A stretch of 39,740 nucleotides of DNA from Actinomycetota bacterium (lineage in GTDB: Bacteria; Actinomycetota; Acidimicrobiia; Acidimicrobiales; Microtrichaceae): positions 1 to 39,740 of the forward strand of contig VGBZ01000021.1 in the NCBI GenBank assembly GCA_016870275.1. The letters are read 5' to 3'. How positions within the stretch are numbered: position 1 is the stretch's first letter; each line of letters begins with the position of its first letter. This document shows, one piece after another, positions 7,583 to 17,070 of the stretch. The notes under the pieces were generated by a model, which was given only the letters and a program-made list of their open reading frames with translations, made no database searches and was not told the DNA's origin. The translations under genes and the position numbers were made by a program.

Positions 7583-9817
7583 GTGACCAACCGTTCTCGA
7601 CTCCTGGCGATTGCGTGCGCCCTGGTGCTCGCTGCTGCGGCGTGTGCCAAAGCCGATCCACCCAAGCCCGAGTTCAGTGGCGACATCTCGAAGGGCAACC
7701 CGACCAAGACCGAGGTCGCTTCGGTCGAGCCGCAGCTCGAGGCCCCCGCACCGACCCCGCTGACCCCGGAACAACAGCAGCGGTTGGACTCCGAACTGGC
7801 GTCCGTGCCAGCCGGGTGTGACATCCTCACCACCAAGCAGTGCTTGCTTCCGTTCCCGACGGACTTCTACACGAAGAAGCAGCCCGGAACCGGAACCGGC
7901 CGCCTCGTGTCGCTGCCCGGAGGGCAACTCCCCAACGTCGACGGGGTGACCTTCGATCCTTCAGCGTGGAACCAGAACGACGGCTGGAGTCCCAACACGC
8001 CCATCCTGTTGTTCGTCCCCGAGTTCGACGCTGAGCTGACCAAGCTGCCCGGGCAGTACGACATCGAGTTCTCCACCACTCCGGAATCAGCGACGGTGAT
8101 CGTCGATCTCGACTCCGGTCAGTTGGTCCCACACTGGGCCGAACTCGACCAGCGCGCTGGTAGCCCCGACGAACAGGTGCTGATCCTGCGGCCGTCGTTC
8201 TCCCTCACCGAGACGCACCGGTTCGCAGTCGGATTCCGGCGGATGTACGGCACCAACGGCGTGCCCAAACCAGCCTCGATGATCTTCCAGACGCTCCGCG
8301 ACAACAAGATCGTCGAGGACCCTCGCATCAGGGATCGCCAGGAAGAGTTCAACTTCATGTTCACCCGGATGGCAGAGGCCGGTGTCGACCGATCGAACCT
8401 GTACCTCGCCTGGGAGTTCACCGTCGCCGGGCCCGACACGCTGGCGGGGCGCCTGCTGTCGATGCGTGAGGACGCCATGGGTCGACTCGACGGCGGTTCA
8501 CCGAAGTTCACCGTCACCGATGTCTCCACCGAAGGCCTTTCTGCCGGTGTCGCCAGGAAGGTCTCGGGCACCTTCGAGGTACCGCTCTACCTCGACAAGG
8601 GTGGAGAACCCGGTTCGCGCATGGTCTTCAACCCGCTGAACGGTGATCCGCAGGCCGCGGGCACGTACACGGCGGCGTTCTCCTGTGTGGTCCCGGAACA
8701 GGCCAGTCGGAGTGGCGAGGCGCTCCCTGTCGTGTTCGGTCACGGTCTCCTCGGCACCAGCGGGCAGGCCTTCGCCGAGAACACCCAGATCACCGCGGCG
8801 GCGCTCAACGCCGTGTACTGCGGCACCGACTCCATCGGGATGTCCGCAGGCGACATCGGCAACGTTGCGAGCGTGCTCGGGAACCTGAGTACGTTCCCGT
8901 CGATCCCGGACCGGTTGCAGCAGGGGATCCTCAACACGCTCTACCTCGCACGGCTCATGTTGGAGCAGGACGGGCTCGGTTCCGATCCGAACTTCCAGAC
9001 CGGCGGCGCCAACCTGTTGAACACCGACCAGGCGTTCTACGACGGCAACAGCCAGGGAGCCATCATCGGTGGTGCGGCCACCGCCGTTTCCCAGGACTGG
9101 ACCAAGGCCGTCCTCGGGGTCGGTGGGATGAACTACTCGACGCTGCTCAACCGGAGTGTCGACTTCGACCAGTACTTCACGATCATGGAAGCGGCGTACC
9201 CGAGCCCTGTGGTCCAGCAGATCTGGTTCGGACTGCTGCAGATGCTCTGGGACCGAGGCGAGACCGGCGGATACGTCCAGCACCTGACCACACGGAACTA
9301 CGACCTCACCCCCAAGCACGACGTCCTGATGACCGTGGCCTTCGGAGACCATCAGGTGGCCACCGTGACCGCCGACAACATCGCCCGGACGCTGGACATC
9401 CCCGTGTACACACCGGAGTTGCCTGCGGACGTGGCGCCGCTCCTCGGCATCCCCGATGCTGCTGGGTCCGCAGCGGACAGCGGCGTGGCCGTCGGCCAGC
9501 GACGCAATCAGGATCTGAACTTCTACGGCCTGAACCCGATCCGGAAGTTCCCGGCGACCGGCTCGGCGCTCTACTACTGGTACTTCGGCACGCTGCCGCC
9601 GCCGCAGGGGAACATCACCCCGACGATGAGCCCCGAGTACGAGGCGCAGTGCAGCGCCCCCGGTGCGGCTCAGAGTGTTCCGGCGTGCATCGACCCGCAC
9701 GGTGACGTGCGTCGACAGGAGGCGGTGATCGCCCAGAAGAAGGCGTTCTTCGCCACGCCGGGCGAGGTGCTCAACGTCTGCCGGTTCGAGCCCTGCGTCG
9801 GCAGGCCCCGCCCCTGA
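7583..9817 (+). CDS. Lipoprotein alpha/beta-hydrolase (secreted esterase/lipase-like)
   Basis: A 744-aa exported protein. The GTG at 7583 follows GAGGGA and opens a lipoprotein signal peptide with lipobox LAAAAC. The N-terminal region starts with a disulfide-type CDILTTKQC and the motif LPFPTDFYT, which recurs as LPYPSDEF in the lipoprotein at 13406. This architecture is reminiscent of Pla-1/cef-type virulence-factor lipases, with a beta-rich N-domain before the hydrolase. The hydrolase domain shows FGHGLLG (oxyanion region, His about 387), GNSQGA (nucleophile elbow, Ser about 490) and FGDHQV (likely Asp-His region). Substrate unknown; an ester of a cell-surface or environmental lipid is plausible. 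It is followed by a convergent crotonase-like gene. Confidence 0.82.
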   Translation: MTNRSRLLAIACALVLAAAACAKADPPKPEFSGDISKGNPTKTEVASVEPQLEAPAPTPLTPEQQQRLDSELASVPAGCDILTTKQCLLPFPTDFYTKKQPGTGTGRLVSLPGGQLPNVDGVTFDPSAWNQNDGWSPNTPILLFVPEFDAELTKLPGQYDIEFSTTPESATVIVDLDSGQLVPHWAELDQRAGSPDEQVLILRPSFSLTETHRFAVGFRRMYGTNGVPKPASMIFQTLRDNKIVEDPRIRDRQEEFNFMFTRMAEAGVDRSNLYLAWEFTVAGPDTLAGRLLSMREDAMGRLDGGSPKFTVTDVSTEGLSAGVARKVSGTFEVPLYLDKGGEPGSRMVFNPLNGDPQAAGTYTAAFSCVVPEQASRSGEALPVVFGHGLLGTSGQAFAENTQITAAALNAVYCGTDSIGMSAGDIGNVASVLGNLSTFPSIPDRLQQGILNTLYLARLMLEQDGLGSDPNFQTGGANLLNTDQAFYDGNSQGAIIGGAATAVSQDWTKAVLGVGGMNYSTLLNRSVDFDQYFTIMEAAYPSPVVQQIWFGLLQMLWDRGETGGYVQHLTTRNYDLTPKHDVLMTVAFGDHQVATVTADNIARTLDIPVYTPELPADVAPLLGIPDAAGSAADSGVAVGQRRNQDLNFYGLNPIRKFPATGSALYYWYFGTLPPPQGNITPTMSPEYEAQCSAPGAAQSVPACIDPHGDVRRQEAVIAQKKAFFATPGEVLNVCRFEPCVGRPRP

Positions 9818-9823
9818 GCGACT

Positions 9824-9878
9824 GCGCCGGTGTCCTCGCCGGCTGGCGCCGGTCTCCTCGCCGGCTGGCGCCGGTGTC
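9824..9878. repeat. 22-bp tandem repeat between convergent genes
   Basis: Two and a half copies of a 22-bp unit (9824-9845, 9846-9867, partial 9868-9878), beginning GCGCCGG and ending GCCGGCTG, fill the 59-bp gap between convergent stop codons. GCCGG and CCGGC segments inside can pair, so the array could act as a bidirectional transcription barrier. Confidence 0.7.
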
Positions 9879-10587
9879 AGCTCTCGACGGTGAACTCGCC
9901 GAGGTCCTCGGCGAGTGAATCACGGAGCCTGGCCGCAGTCGCACCACGGGTGTTGGTCCGGGTGATCCGGAACGGGCCGAGGTGCAGCGACGACGCAAGC
10001 TCGGTCGCCACCTCGAGGGCCCGGTCGCGGACCTCTGCGACGGGGACGACCTCGTCGACGAATCCGGCAACCGCAGCGGTCTGCGGGTCGTAGATCATGG
10101 CCAGGTGCATCGCCTGGGTGAACGCCGCGGGGGTGAGTCGGCTCCGGCAGATCTCGACGGCGAACCTCGGGACGGGCATCCCGATCCGCACCTCGTTGAG
10201 CCCGATCTTGAATGCACCCTCACCGGCGACGCGCACATCGGCGCAGCACAGCAGGATCCCGCCCATGGCGAGCGCGTGGCCGGTCACGCCGAGGACGACC
10301 GGGATCGGGAACTCGAACAGTCGCAGCCCGAGCCGGGCGCCGCGGGCGAGGAGGTCCCGGGCCTGGTCCGGGCCGGCGGTCATGACCGACAGGTCGAATC
10401 CGGCCGAGAACTTGCCCTCACGACCCACGATCACGAGCGCCCGGGCGTCGGCCTGGGCCACGTCGAGGGCGTCCTCGAGCTGCCCGAGGACCTCGTGGGT
10501 CAGGACGTTGGCCTTTCCGTCGTCGAAGTCCACGACGACGACGTCGCCGAGGATCTGGAAGTTGACGGGTCCGGCAGAGCTGCTCAT
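9877..10587 (-). CDS. Crotonase-fold enoyl-CoA hydratase/isomerase-like protein
   Basis: A 236-aa crotonase-family protein starting at the ATG at 10587, six nucleotides after TAGCGT. FSAGFDL and GHALAMGG form the two oxyanion-hole segments that bind the acyl-CoA thioester carbonyl. In enoyl-CoA hydratases two glutamates are catalytic. The second appears retained (LNEVRIGMP), but the first is replaced by Ile (GGILLCCAD). One-Glu members of the superfamily are usually Delta3-Delta2 isomerases, so hydration is less likely. The substrate is unknown. It is a single gene, convergent with the lipoprotein hydrolase and divergent from the acyltransferase. No other beta-oxidation gene is nearby. Confidence 0.87.
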   Translation of the reverse strand: MSSSAGPVNFQILGDVVVVDFDDGKANVLTHEVLGQLEDALDVAQADARALVIVGREGKFSAGFDLSVMTAGPDQARDLLARGARLGLRLFEFPIPVVLGVTGHALAMGGILLCCADVRVAGEGAFKIGLNEVRIGMPVPRFAVEICRSRLTPAAFTQAMHLAMIYDPQTAAVAGFVDEVVPVAEVRDRALEVATELASSLHLGPFRITRTNTRGATAARLRDSLAEDLGEFTVES

Positions 10588-10593
10588 GGCGGC

Positions 10594-10599
10594 ACGCTA
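10594..10599 (-). promoter_or_regulatory. TAGCGT -10 hexamer, leaderless start of the crotonase-like gene
   Basis: Read on the minus strand, TAGCGT ends 6 nt before the ATG at 10587. There is no ribosome site. Confidence 0.5.
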
Positions 10600-10641
10600 G
10601 CGAGCCGCCCCGTGCCCCGCTGCACTCGGACGACTGTGGGA

Positions 10642-10653
10642 AACTCTAGAGTT
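10642..10653. promoter_or_regulatory. Perfect 12-bp palindrome between divergent genes
   Basis: AACTCTAGAGTT is a perfect palindrome in the 131-bp divergent region between the crotonase-like gene and the acyltransferase. It includes TAGAGT, a possible -10 for the acyltransferase about 66 nt from its ATG. It is either an operator or a fortuitous site. Confidence 0.35.
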
Positions 10654-10718
10654 CACCTGCCGCTCCGTCCGACTTCCCCCGGGTCCAGACGGTCCGATCC
10701 CGACACCTGACCCCTCTC

Positions 10719-12785
10719 ATGCTCATCGTCGACCGTGCCACCAAGGACTTCGTCGGACTGGTGGGACCGGCGCGGGCCCAGATCAACCACCTGCCCGGGC
10801 TCGACGGTCTGCGGGCACTGGCGGTGATCGCCGTGCTGGCGTTCCACGCCGGTTTCGACTGGATGATCGGCGGGTACCTCGGGGTGTCGACGTTCTTCAC
10901 ACTGTCGGGGTTCCTGATCACGACGCTGCTGCTCCACGAGCACCGTCGAAGCGGAACAGTGGATCTGCGCAGCTTCTGGTCCCGCCGCTACCGGCGGCTC
11001 TGGCCGGCGTCGTTGGTCGTGCTGGCGGCGGTTGCGTTGTTGTTCGCCCCGTTCGTCGCAACTGCTGCCCAACGCGCCAGCATGCGCGGCGACCTCCTGA
11101 CGTCGTTGTTCGAGGTCGCCAACTGGCACTTCATCCTGACCGGGGACAGCTACAGGGACCTGTTCGTTGCGCCGTCTCCGGTGCTCCACTTCTGGAGCCT
11201 GGCCATCGAGGAACAGTTCTACCTGCTGTTCCCGGTTCTGATTCTGGCCCTGTGGAAGTGGAGTTCGAATCGACCGGGTCGTCTCGCCGCCGGGCTCGCC
11301 GTTCTGGCGGTGTGTTCGGTGCTCGAGCCGTTCGTGTTCGACATGTCCGACGATCGCATCTACTTCGGGACCGACACGCGGGCCGCTGAGCTCCTGCTCG
11401 GAGCGTTGCTCGCAGTGGCCCTCTCATCTGACCGGGTCAGGGTGGCGTTGGTCGCCCGACGGTTCTGGCGGATCGGTCTTCCGCTCGCCGGACTGGTGGC
11501 GTTCGCCGTGCAGAGTTGGTGGTGGTGGAGCCTCCCGCAGGACACGTGGTGGCTCTATCGGGGCGGGTTTGCGTTCTACGCCGTGTTGTCCTGTGTCGTG
11601 ATCACAGCGGTAGCGATGCCGACCGGACCGCTCGCTGCTCTCTGCGGTCTCTGGGCGTTGCGCTGGATCGGGGTGCGGTCCTACGGGATCTACCTGATCC
11701 ACTGGCCGATCTACCTCACGGTCTGGCAGACCTGGCCTGACCTCGCCCGCGTCTGGGCCACGTGCCTGGCCATCGGCACCACGATGGTGATCGCCACTGC
11801 GTTGTTCCGCTGGCTCGAGCGACCCGTCCGGCGCAGTGTCTGGCCCGCCTCGGGTCGGGGCGTCGGGGTGACTGCGATCGCCACGGCGACGGTCCTCGTA
11901 GCCATCATCCTGCCGCTGCCCGGATCGACCGGTGAGACGCAGATCGACTTCGAGCAGGCACTCGCCGAGTTCAATGAGGTCGGCAACGGGGCCTCGACAT
12001 CAGCGGAGGCCACCGGCCCCGAACCTCCGGCAGCATCGGCTCCGGCGGCGGCACCTCCGGCGGCGGCACCTCCGACGTCAGGGCCAGCCACGCCGCCGCC
12101 GATGCGTGTCGCCGTCTTCGGTGATTCGACGGTGCTCACGGCCGGGGTCGGCTTCTACCCGTACGCGATTCGGGCCGGGCTGGCAACGTTCTCGCCCGGA
12201 GACGTCGTTCTCGGCTGCGGCGTGAGTCGATTCGAGCAGTCCCGGGTGGATGTCGTGATCCGTCCCCGGGAGGAGTGCCGGGACTGGCGGACGCTGTGGC
12301 CGACGCTCGTGGACGCCGGGGGAATCGACGTCGCCCTGCTCATGTCCTCGGTGTGGGAACTTCCTGACTCCGTACTCGCAGACGGCACTGCGGGTGCGAT
12401 TGGCGATCCGGCGATCGATGCCTTCATCCGGGCTGAGTTCACCGATGCGGTGGATGTCCTCGCATCGACCGGAGCACTCGTCGTGCTGGTGAACACCCCG
12501 CCGTTCGGATCGCAGTCCGACGACGGCCGGAACGAGTACGTCAGCCGCCAGTACGACCCGCAGCGAACTGCGCGCCTCAACGAGCTCCTCGCCGAGGTCG
12601 CCGCTTCCCGGCCGGGGACCGCAGCAGTCCTCGACCTGGCCTCCGCACTCGCCGACCGGGTCGAGGACAGGTCGCTCCGGCCGGACGGCGTGCATTACGA
12701 CCAGGCGGAATTCGCGGAGTTCACCGAGAGCTGGTTCATGCCCGAGCTTCGTCGCATCTACGATCGCCTCAGGCCCACGGCCTGA
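10719..12785 (+). CDS. Membrane acyltransferase (OafA/YrhL type) with C-terminal SGNH domain
   Basis: A 688-aa integral membrane O-acyltransferase. The N-terminal acyltransferase-3 domain begins with GLDGLRALAVIAVLAFHAG, whose His is the proposed catalytic residue. It is followed by FFTLSGFLI, SFWSRRYRRLWPA and LAIEEQFYLLFP, all family hallmarks, and about ten hydrophobic helices to residue 400. A Pro/Ala linker (about 425-460) leads to an extracytoplasmic SGNH domain with FGDSTVLT (Ser nucleophile) and RPDGVHYD (Asp-x-x-His). Such two-domain proteins move an acyl group from a cytoplasmic donor across the membrane onto surface glycans. No clear ribosome site precedes the ATG. It is flanked by two related lipoprotein hydrolases, consistent with envelope modification. 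Confidence 0.92.
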   Translation: MLIVDRATKDFVGLVGPARAQINHLPGLDGLRALAVIAVLAFHAGFDWMIGGYLGVSTFFTLSGFLITTLLLHEHRRSGTVDLRSFWSRRYRRLWPASLVVLAAVALLFAPFVATAAQRASMRGDLLTSLFEVANWHFILTGDSYRDLFVAPSPVLHFWSLAIEEQFYLLFPVLILALWKWSSNRPGRLAAGLAVLAVCSVLEPFVFDMSDDRIYFGTDTRAAELLLGALLAVALSSDRVRVALVARRFWRIGLPLAGLVAFAVQSWWWWSLPQDTWWLYRGGFAFYAVLSCVVITAVAMPTGPLAALCGLWALRWIGVRSYGIYLIHWPIYLTVWQTWPDLARVWATCLAIGTTMVIATALFRWLERPVRRSVWPASGRGVGVTAIATATVLVAIILPLPGSTGETQIDFEQALAEFNEVGNGASTSAEATGPEPPAASAPAAAPPAAAPPTSGPATPPPMRVAVFGDSTVLTAGVGFYPYAIRAGLATFSPGDVVLGCGVSRFEQSRVDVVIRPREECRDWRTLWPTLVDAGGIDVALLMSSVWELPDSVLADGTAGAIGDPAIDAFIRAEFTDAVDVLASTGALVVLVNTPPFGSQSDDGRNEYVSRQYDPQRTARLNELLAEVAASRPGTAAVLDLASALADRVEDRSLRPDGVHYDQAEFAEFTESWFMPELRRIYDRLRPTA

Positions 12786-12892
12786 GCGTCCTCGGCCGGG
12801 TCGGTAGCCGATTTGCCAGCGCGCCACTACTGTTCCGCTGCCCGGGTTTGGTTCCGCTGAGCGGGCCCGGCACGTTCACCACGGAGGTTGAG

Positions 12893-13360
12893 ATGGGATT
12901 CCTCGACAAGGCCAAGGCGGCGGCGGATCAGGCCATGGCCAAGGCCGACAGTGCTCTGTCGGGTTCGGGTGTCACCAGTGGATCCAAGCCGGTCGACGGA
13001 TACCTCAAGGACCTCGGCCTGCTCGCCTACCTCGAGGCGACCAGTCGGCCGCCAGCGGACATCGCAGAGCGACGTGCGCAACTGATCGGCTGGATCTACG
13101 AGATCGAGTCCGCCGGCCCGATCAACTTGAATCAGAGCAGTACGGCTCCCGGTTCGGCACCTGCCGCTCCGCCGCCCCCCGGCGCTGCGACTGCGGCAGC
13201 CGCCCCGCCGCCTCCGGGTGCAGCAGCTGCGGCTGCCCCGCCACCGCCTGCTCCGGCTGCTCCGGCTGCCTCGCCGCCGCCTGCTCCGGCTGCTCCGCCG
13301 CCGCCCGGCGCAGTCGCTCCACCCCCACCGCCCGGTTCGGTCCCGCCTGCAGGCGCTTGA
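12893..13360 (+). CDS. Small Pro/Ala-rich protein with helical N-terminus
   Basis: A 155-aa protein. The ATG at 12893 follows a good GGAGG site, which rules out the earlier in-frame GTG. It begins MGFLDKAKAAADQAMAKAD, an amphipathic helix like those at the start of many small actinobacterial proteins. A short globular stretch (YLKDLGLLAYLEATSRPPADIAERRAQL) follows, and from residue 100 only Pro, Ala and Gly runs (APPPPG repeats). No catalytic motif or signal peptide is visible. The low-complexity tail suggests a flexible cytoplasmic linker or partner-binding tail. The next gene starts 45 bp after its stop, so the two may be co-transcribed. Function unknown. Confidence 0.75.
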   Translation: MGFLDKAKAAADQAMAKADSALSGSGVTSGSKPVDGYLKDLGLLAYLEATSRPPADIAERRAQLIGWIYEIESAGPINLNQSSTAPGSAPAAPPPPGAATAAAAPPPPGAAAAAAPPPPAPAAPAASPPPAPAAPPPPGAVAPPPPPGSVPPAGA

Positions 13361-13405
13361 ACGTCGATGCTGGGCGTCACCGGTGAGCCCGGTGGACCTA
13401 AAGCA

Positions 13406-15262
13406 GTGATCGCCGGCCGACCAGGACTGCGGGCGCGTCGAGCGATGTGGTCGGCTTGTGTCGCCGGGATCGCCGTTCTGGCCGCAGCGTGCACCCCGGT
13501 GCCGTCGCAGTTGCAGTCCCAGACGCAGTCTGATCCTCTCCGGACGGCGTGCGCCGCTGCGGCGGTGCGATCGTGTGCCCTGCCGTATCCGAGCGACGAG
13601 TTCACCGAGTTCGACGCGACATCTCCCACTGGTCGCCGTGTTCGAGTGCCGAGCGGTGTCATTCCCGAATCCCTGCAGCGCCAGCTCGGCCCGGGTCTCG
13701 GGGTGAGCGACGTCTTCGACGGAGCCGATGGGTTCTCCGCACTCGGCCCGGTTGTGTTCGAACTTGACCAACCGGTGCGGGTGCTCGACCTCCCGGTCGA
13801 CGGTGGTGACGTCGTCGTCGTGTACGACCTCGTCACGGGCGACCGGGTCCCGGTGCGCATTCGCCACGGTGCGGACGGCATCCTCCGGGGTGGAGTCAGC
13901 CCTGTCGTGATGGCGTGGCCGGCACTCCGCTGGACGCCCGGTCGAACCTACGTCGCTCGGATCACGACGGCAGCACCGACGATGGGCGCCGCAGTGTTGC
14001 CGGCTCCGGCGCTGGCGGACCCCGACGCCTACCTCGCCTCGGTGCGGGCCGACCTCGAGAGGATCGAGGGGAATCGGTGGCGTGAGTACGCCTCGGTCAC
14101 CCGTTTCACGGTTCGTTCATCGGTGAACGCGACGGCGCAGCTCGACGCCATGGTCGATCAGGTGCGGGCCGTGCCACATCCGGTGCGGGGCCTGCAGGTA
14201 CAACCGCCGTTGGTCGTTCCCTCGGGCGCTGCGATCGTCACCGGTGAGGTCGAACTGTCCGATTTCCGCAGCGAGACCGGTCGTATCGAGCGAGGTCGCC
14301 AGCCGCGACCGACGTGGGAGCAGTTCCTTCTCGTCCTCCCGAAGCAACCGGCGTCACCTGCGGGAGCACCGGTTGCTGTCTACGGCCATGGTCTGACGAT
14401 CGGCAAGGAGACCCTGTTCGAGGTGGCAGAGGACAACGCCGCTCGGGGGGTCGCGACGATCGGTATTGATGTGCCCAATCACGGCAGCCGTTCCGACGAG
14501 GGCGGGTACCTGTTGCAGATCGCCGAACCGGCGGGGTTCGGACGGCTGGCGTCGATCGCAGCGCAGTCGATCGCTGATCACGTCGGTCTCATCGAGGCGT
14601 TGCGTTCGACGCTCGCTCCGCTCGACGCGGCACCGTGGCGGCTCTTCGGCGCCTCAGGGGACGGACGCGTCGACCTCGACCCGTCTCGCATCGTCTACGT
14701 CGGCACCTCCATGGGCGGCGTGCTCGGTGCCAGCCTGCTCGCCTACGAACCCGACCTGCTCGGCGGCTACCTGCAGGTGGCTGGCACCGGGATCGCCGAG
14801 ATCCTCTACACCTCGTTGCTGTGGCCGATCTTCAGCGGCGTGGTTCCGGGTCCGGCGGAACCGGGTGACGCAGCGGCGCTCCAGGCGGCAGCGACGATGT
14901 TGCTCGACGTGGGCGACCACGGAAACCTCATCGACCGGTTACGGAAGGGTCCACCCGTGTTTCTGCAGTACGGGCTCGGCGACGAGATCGTGGGCAACGA
15001 GTACTCAGAGCGGCTTGCGGCACTGCTCGACCTGCCTCGGGTCGGGGCGGAGGTGTGGCCCACGACGCTGCCGCTTCGATCAGCTCCCGGCGAAACACTG
15101 CCGTCGGACGGACGGGCGTTCACCCAGGTGTACCCACTCCAATCGAGTGCGGAACTGCGGGGCTTCCTCGCTCACCTGACCTTCGCAAGCACGAGCGGAG
15201 ATCGGTCCTACGTCGAGTGGCTCGAGAATCGCCTCTCGGCTGCTGGCCTGCCGACCGACTGA
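13406..15262 (+). CDS. Lipoprotein alpha/beta-hydrolase, relative of the protein at 7583
   Basis: A 618-aa exported hydrolase. The GTG at 13406 gives a 29-residue lipoprotein signal peptide with lipobox LAAAC; an in-frame ATG at 13367 would lengthen it by 13 residues and cannot be excluded. Early [10 protein letters not shown] matches LPFPTDFYT of the 744-aa lipoprotein at 7583, so the two share the N-terminal domain. The hydrolase part shows [20 protein letters not shown] and the nucleophile elbow GTSMGG (Ser about 435). [11 protein letters not shown] is a likely acid-residue region and LAHLTF supplies a late His candidate. Substrate unknown. It is followed after 13 bp by the ABC-F gene on the same strand. 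Confidence 0.82.
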   Translation: MIAGRPGLRARRAMWSACVAGIAVLAAACTPVPSQLQSQTQSDPLRTACAAAAVRSCALPYPSDEFTEFDATSPTGRRVRVPSGVIPESLQRQLGPGLGVSDVFDGADGFSALGPVVFELDQPVRVLDLPVDGGDVVVVYDLVTGDRVPVRIRHGADGILRGGVSPVVMAWPALRWTPGRTYVARITTAAPTMGAAVLPAPALADPDAYLASVRADLERIEGNRWREYASVTRFTVRSSVNATAQLDAMVDQVRAVPHPVRGLQVQPPLVVPSGAAIVTGEVELSDFRSETGRIERGRQPRPTWEQFLLVLPKQPASPAGAPVAVYGHGLTIGKETLFEVAEDNAARGVATIGIDVPNHGSRSDEGGYLLQIAEPAGFGRLASIAAQSIADHVGLIEALRSTLAPLDAAPWRLFGASGDGRVDLDPSRIVYVGTSMGGVLGASLLAYEPDLLGGYLQVAGTGIAEILYTSLLWPIFSGVVPGPAEPGDAAALQAAATMLLDVGDHGNLIDRLRKGPPVFLQYGLGDEIVGNEYSERLAALLDLPRVGAEVWPTTLPLRSAPGETLPSDGRAFTQVYPLQSSAELRGFLAHLTFASTSGDRSYVEWLENRLSAAGLPTD

Positions 15263-15275
15263 CCGGCACACGCCG

Positions 15276-17054
15276 ATGATCCTCGTCTCTGCAGACGGTC
15301 TCTCTGCCAGTCGGCCCGGCCGTCCGCTGTTCGACGATGTCTCGTTCAGCGTCTCGACGGGCGACCGGTGGGGGATCGTCGGTCTCAACGGCTGCGGGAA
15401 GTCGACGTTGCTGAGGATGCTCGCCGGACTCGACGACGGTGATGCCGGTACGGTGCGTCGCGGCCGTGACGTCCGTCTGGCGATGCTCACTCAGGATCCG
15501 CAAGTGCAGTACGCCACCGCACGAGCGGAACTCGCTGCTGTGGAGAGTGTCGAACCATGGGAGGCCGAAGCGGTTGCGGACCGTCTCGGTTCCACTCCTG
15601 ACCTCGACCGGGCGGTCGGCGAGCTCTCTGGTGGGCAGGCCAAGCGGATCGCTCTGGCCCGGGCGCTGGTCGAACCGGCGGAGTTGTTGCTCCTCGACGA
15701 GCCGACCAACCACCTCGACGTCGATGCCATAGCGTGGCTCGAGGATCGGCTCGCTGAGCACCGGGGCGGGCTCGTCCTCGTCACCCACGACCGCCACTTC
15801 CTCGATCGGGTCACGAACCAGATCCTCGAACTCGATCGCGGCGCATCCCACGTGCATCGGGGCGGGTATGCCTCGTATCTCGACGGTCGCGCAGAGCGGG
15901 CCGAAGCAGCCGTGCGAGCAGAGGACCGCCGACGCAACCTGGCGCGTCGTGAACTCGAGTGGTTGCGCCGCGGCGCCCCAGCGCGAACGTCCAAGCCCAA
16001 GGCCCGGCTCGATGCGGCGAAGACCCTGCTCGGCACCCGGCCACAGGCACCGGCGCGCTCGGGCGACCTGCCGCTCCACGCCGGTACGCCCCGACTCGGA
16101 GACCGAGTCGTGGAGCTCCACGAGGTCGGCCACCGCTTCGCCGGCGGATCGCTGTTGTTCTCCGGACTCGATCTCATGCTCGACCCACGTGAGCGGCTGG
16201 GGATCGTCGGCCCGAACGGCTCCGGCAAGTCGACGTTGCTCGATGTGCTGGGCGGGCGTCTCACGCCGAGTGAGGGCCGTGTCGAGTTCGGCTCGACGGT
16301 TCGTCTCGGTGTCTACGACCAGCAGGGCCGGGACCTCGATCCGACGCAACGTGTTCGAGAGGCGCTGACCGGTCCGGATCGTGTTGCCGACTGGCGTGAC
16401 ACCTCGCTCCTCGAGGCCTTCTGGTTCGATGACGATGCGCAGTGGGCACAGGTCGGAACTCTTTCGGGTGGGGAGCGTCGCCGGCTGCAGTTGTTGTGCG
16501 TGCTGGTCGAACAACCGAACGTGTTGCTGCTCGACGAGCCGACCAACGACCTCGACCTCGACACGCTGCGCCAGCTCGAGGACTTCCTCGACGACTGGCC
16601 CGGGGCGCTGGTCGTGGTCAGTCACGACCGGGCGTTCCTCGAGCGGACCGTCGCCGATGTGGTCGTGCTCGACGGCACCGGAGCAGCGGGTCGACGACCG
16701 GGCGGTTATGCCGCCTGGGAGGACGAACGGCGGGCAGTGCGGTCCTCTCGCCGGTTGGGGGCATCACGTCCGGAAGCGGATCGGCAGCCCAGGGAAAGCC
16801 GGGGAACTGCGGGTACCGGTCGGGCCAATCCCACCTCGGTTCGGGCCCGACTGCGAGATGCTCAGCGGGCGTTGAACGTCGCACAGCGCGAACACGACCG
16901 GCTCGTCGCTCGCCTCGCTGATGTCGGCGAGGATCACGTGGCCCTCGCCGAGGTCGGCCGACAGCTCGGCGTCGCCGAGGTTGAACTCCGTCAGTCCGAG
17001 GAGACCTGGCTCGAGGCCGCTGCACTCGCCGAAGAGCTCGGACTGTCCACCTGA
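15276..17054 (+). CDS. ABC-F family ATPase (Uup/EttA-like)
   Basis: A 592-aa soluble protein with two ABC ATPase domains and no membrane segments. Domain 1 has Walker [10 protein letters not shown] (36-44), signature [15 protein letters not shown] and Walker [13 protein letters not shown]. Domain 2 has GPNGSGKST (about 315), signature [12 protein letters not shown] and [11 protein letters not shown]. The linker between them is Arg/Glu-rich and helical, as in ribosome-binding ABC-F proteins, and the C-terminus forms a coiled coil ([20 protein letters not shown]), as in Uup. These proteins act on ribosomes or DNA structures; antibiotic resistance by target protection is a possibility but nothing here singles it out. 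It starts 13 bp after the lipoprotein gene, without a clear ribosome site. Confidence 0.95.
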   Translation: MILVSADGLSASRPGRPLFDDVSFSVSTGDRWGIVGLNGCGKSTLLRMLAGLDDGDAGTVRRGRDVRLAMLTQDPQVQYATARAELAAVESVEPWEAEAVADRLGSTPDLDRAVGELSGGQAKRIALARALVEPAELLLLDEPTNHLDVDAIAWLEDRLAEHRGGLVLVTHDRHFLDRVTNQILELDRGASHVHRGGYASYLDGRAERAEAAVRAEDRRRNLARRELEWLRRGAPARTSKPKARLDAAKTLLGTRPQAPARSGDLPLHAGTPRLGDRVVELHEVGHRFAGGSLLFSGLDLMLDPRERLGIVGPNGSGKSTLLDVLGGRLTPSEGRVEFGSTVRLGVYDQQGRDLDPTQRVREALTGPDRVADWRDTSLLEAFWFDDDAQWAQVGTLSGGERRRLQLLCVLVEQPNVLLLDEPTNDLDLDTLRQLEDFLDDWPGALVVVSHDRAFLERTVADVVVLDGTGAAGRRPGGYAAWEDERRAVRSSRRLGASRPEADRQPRESRGTAGTGRANPTSVRARLRDAQRALNVAQREHDRLVARLADVGEDHVALAEVGRQLGVAEVELRQSEETWLEAAALAEELGLST

Positions 17055-17070
17055 GCCGTGTCCTGCGGGT

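Noticed and set aside
15120-16625. Long minus-strand open frame of about 500 codons
   Set aside because: It is fully antisense to the ABC-F gene and to the end of the lipoprotein hydrolase gene, both with clear motifs.
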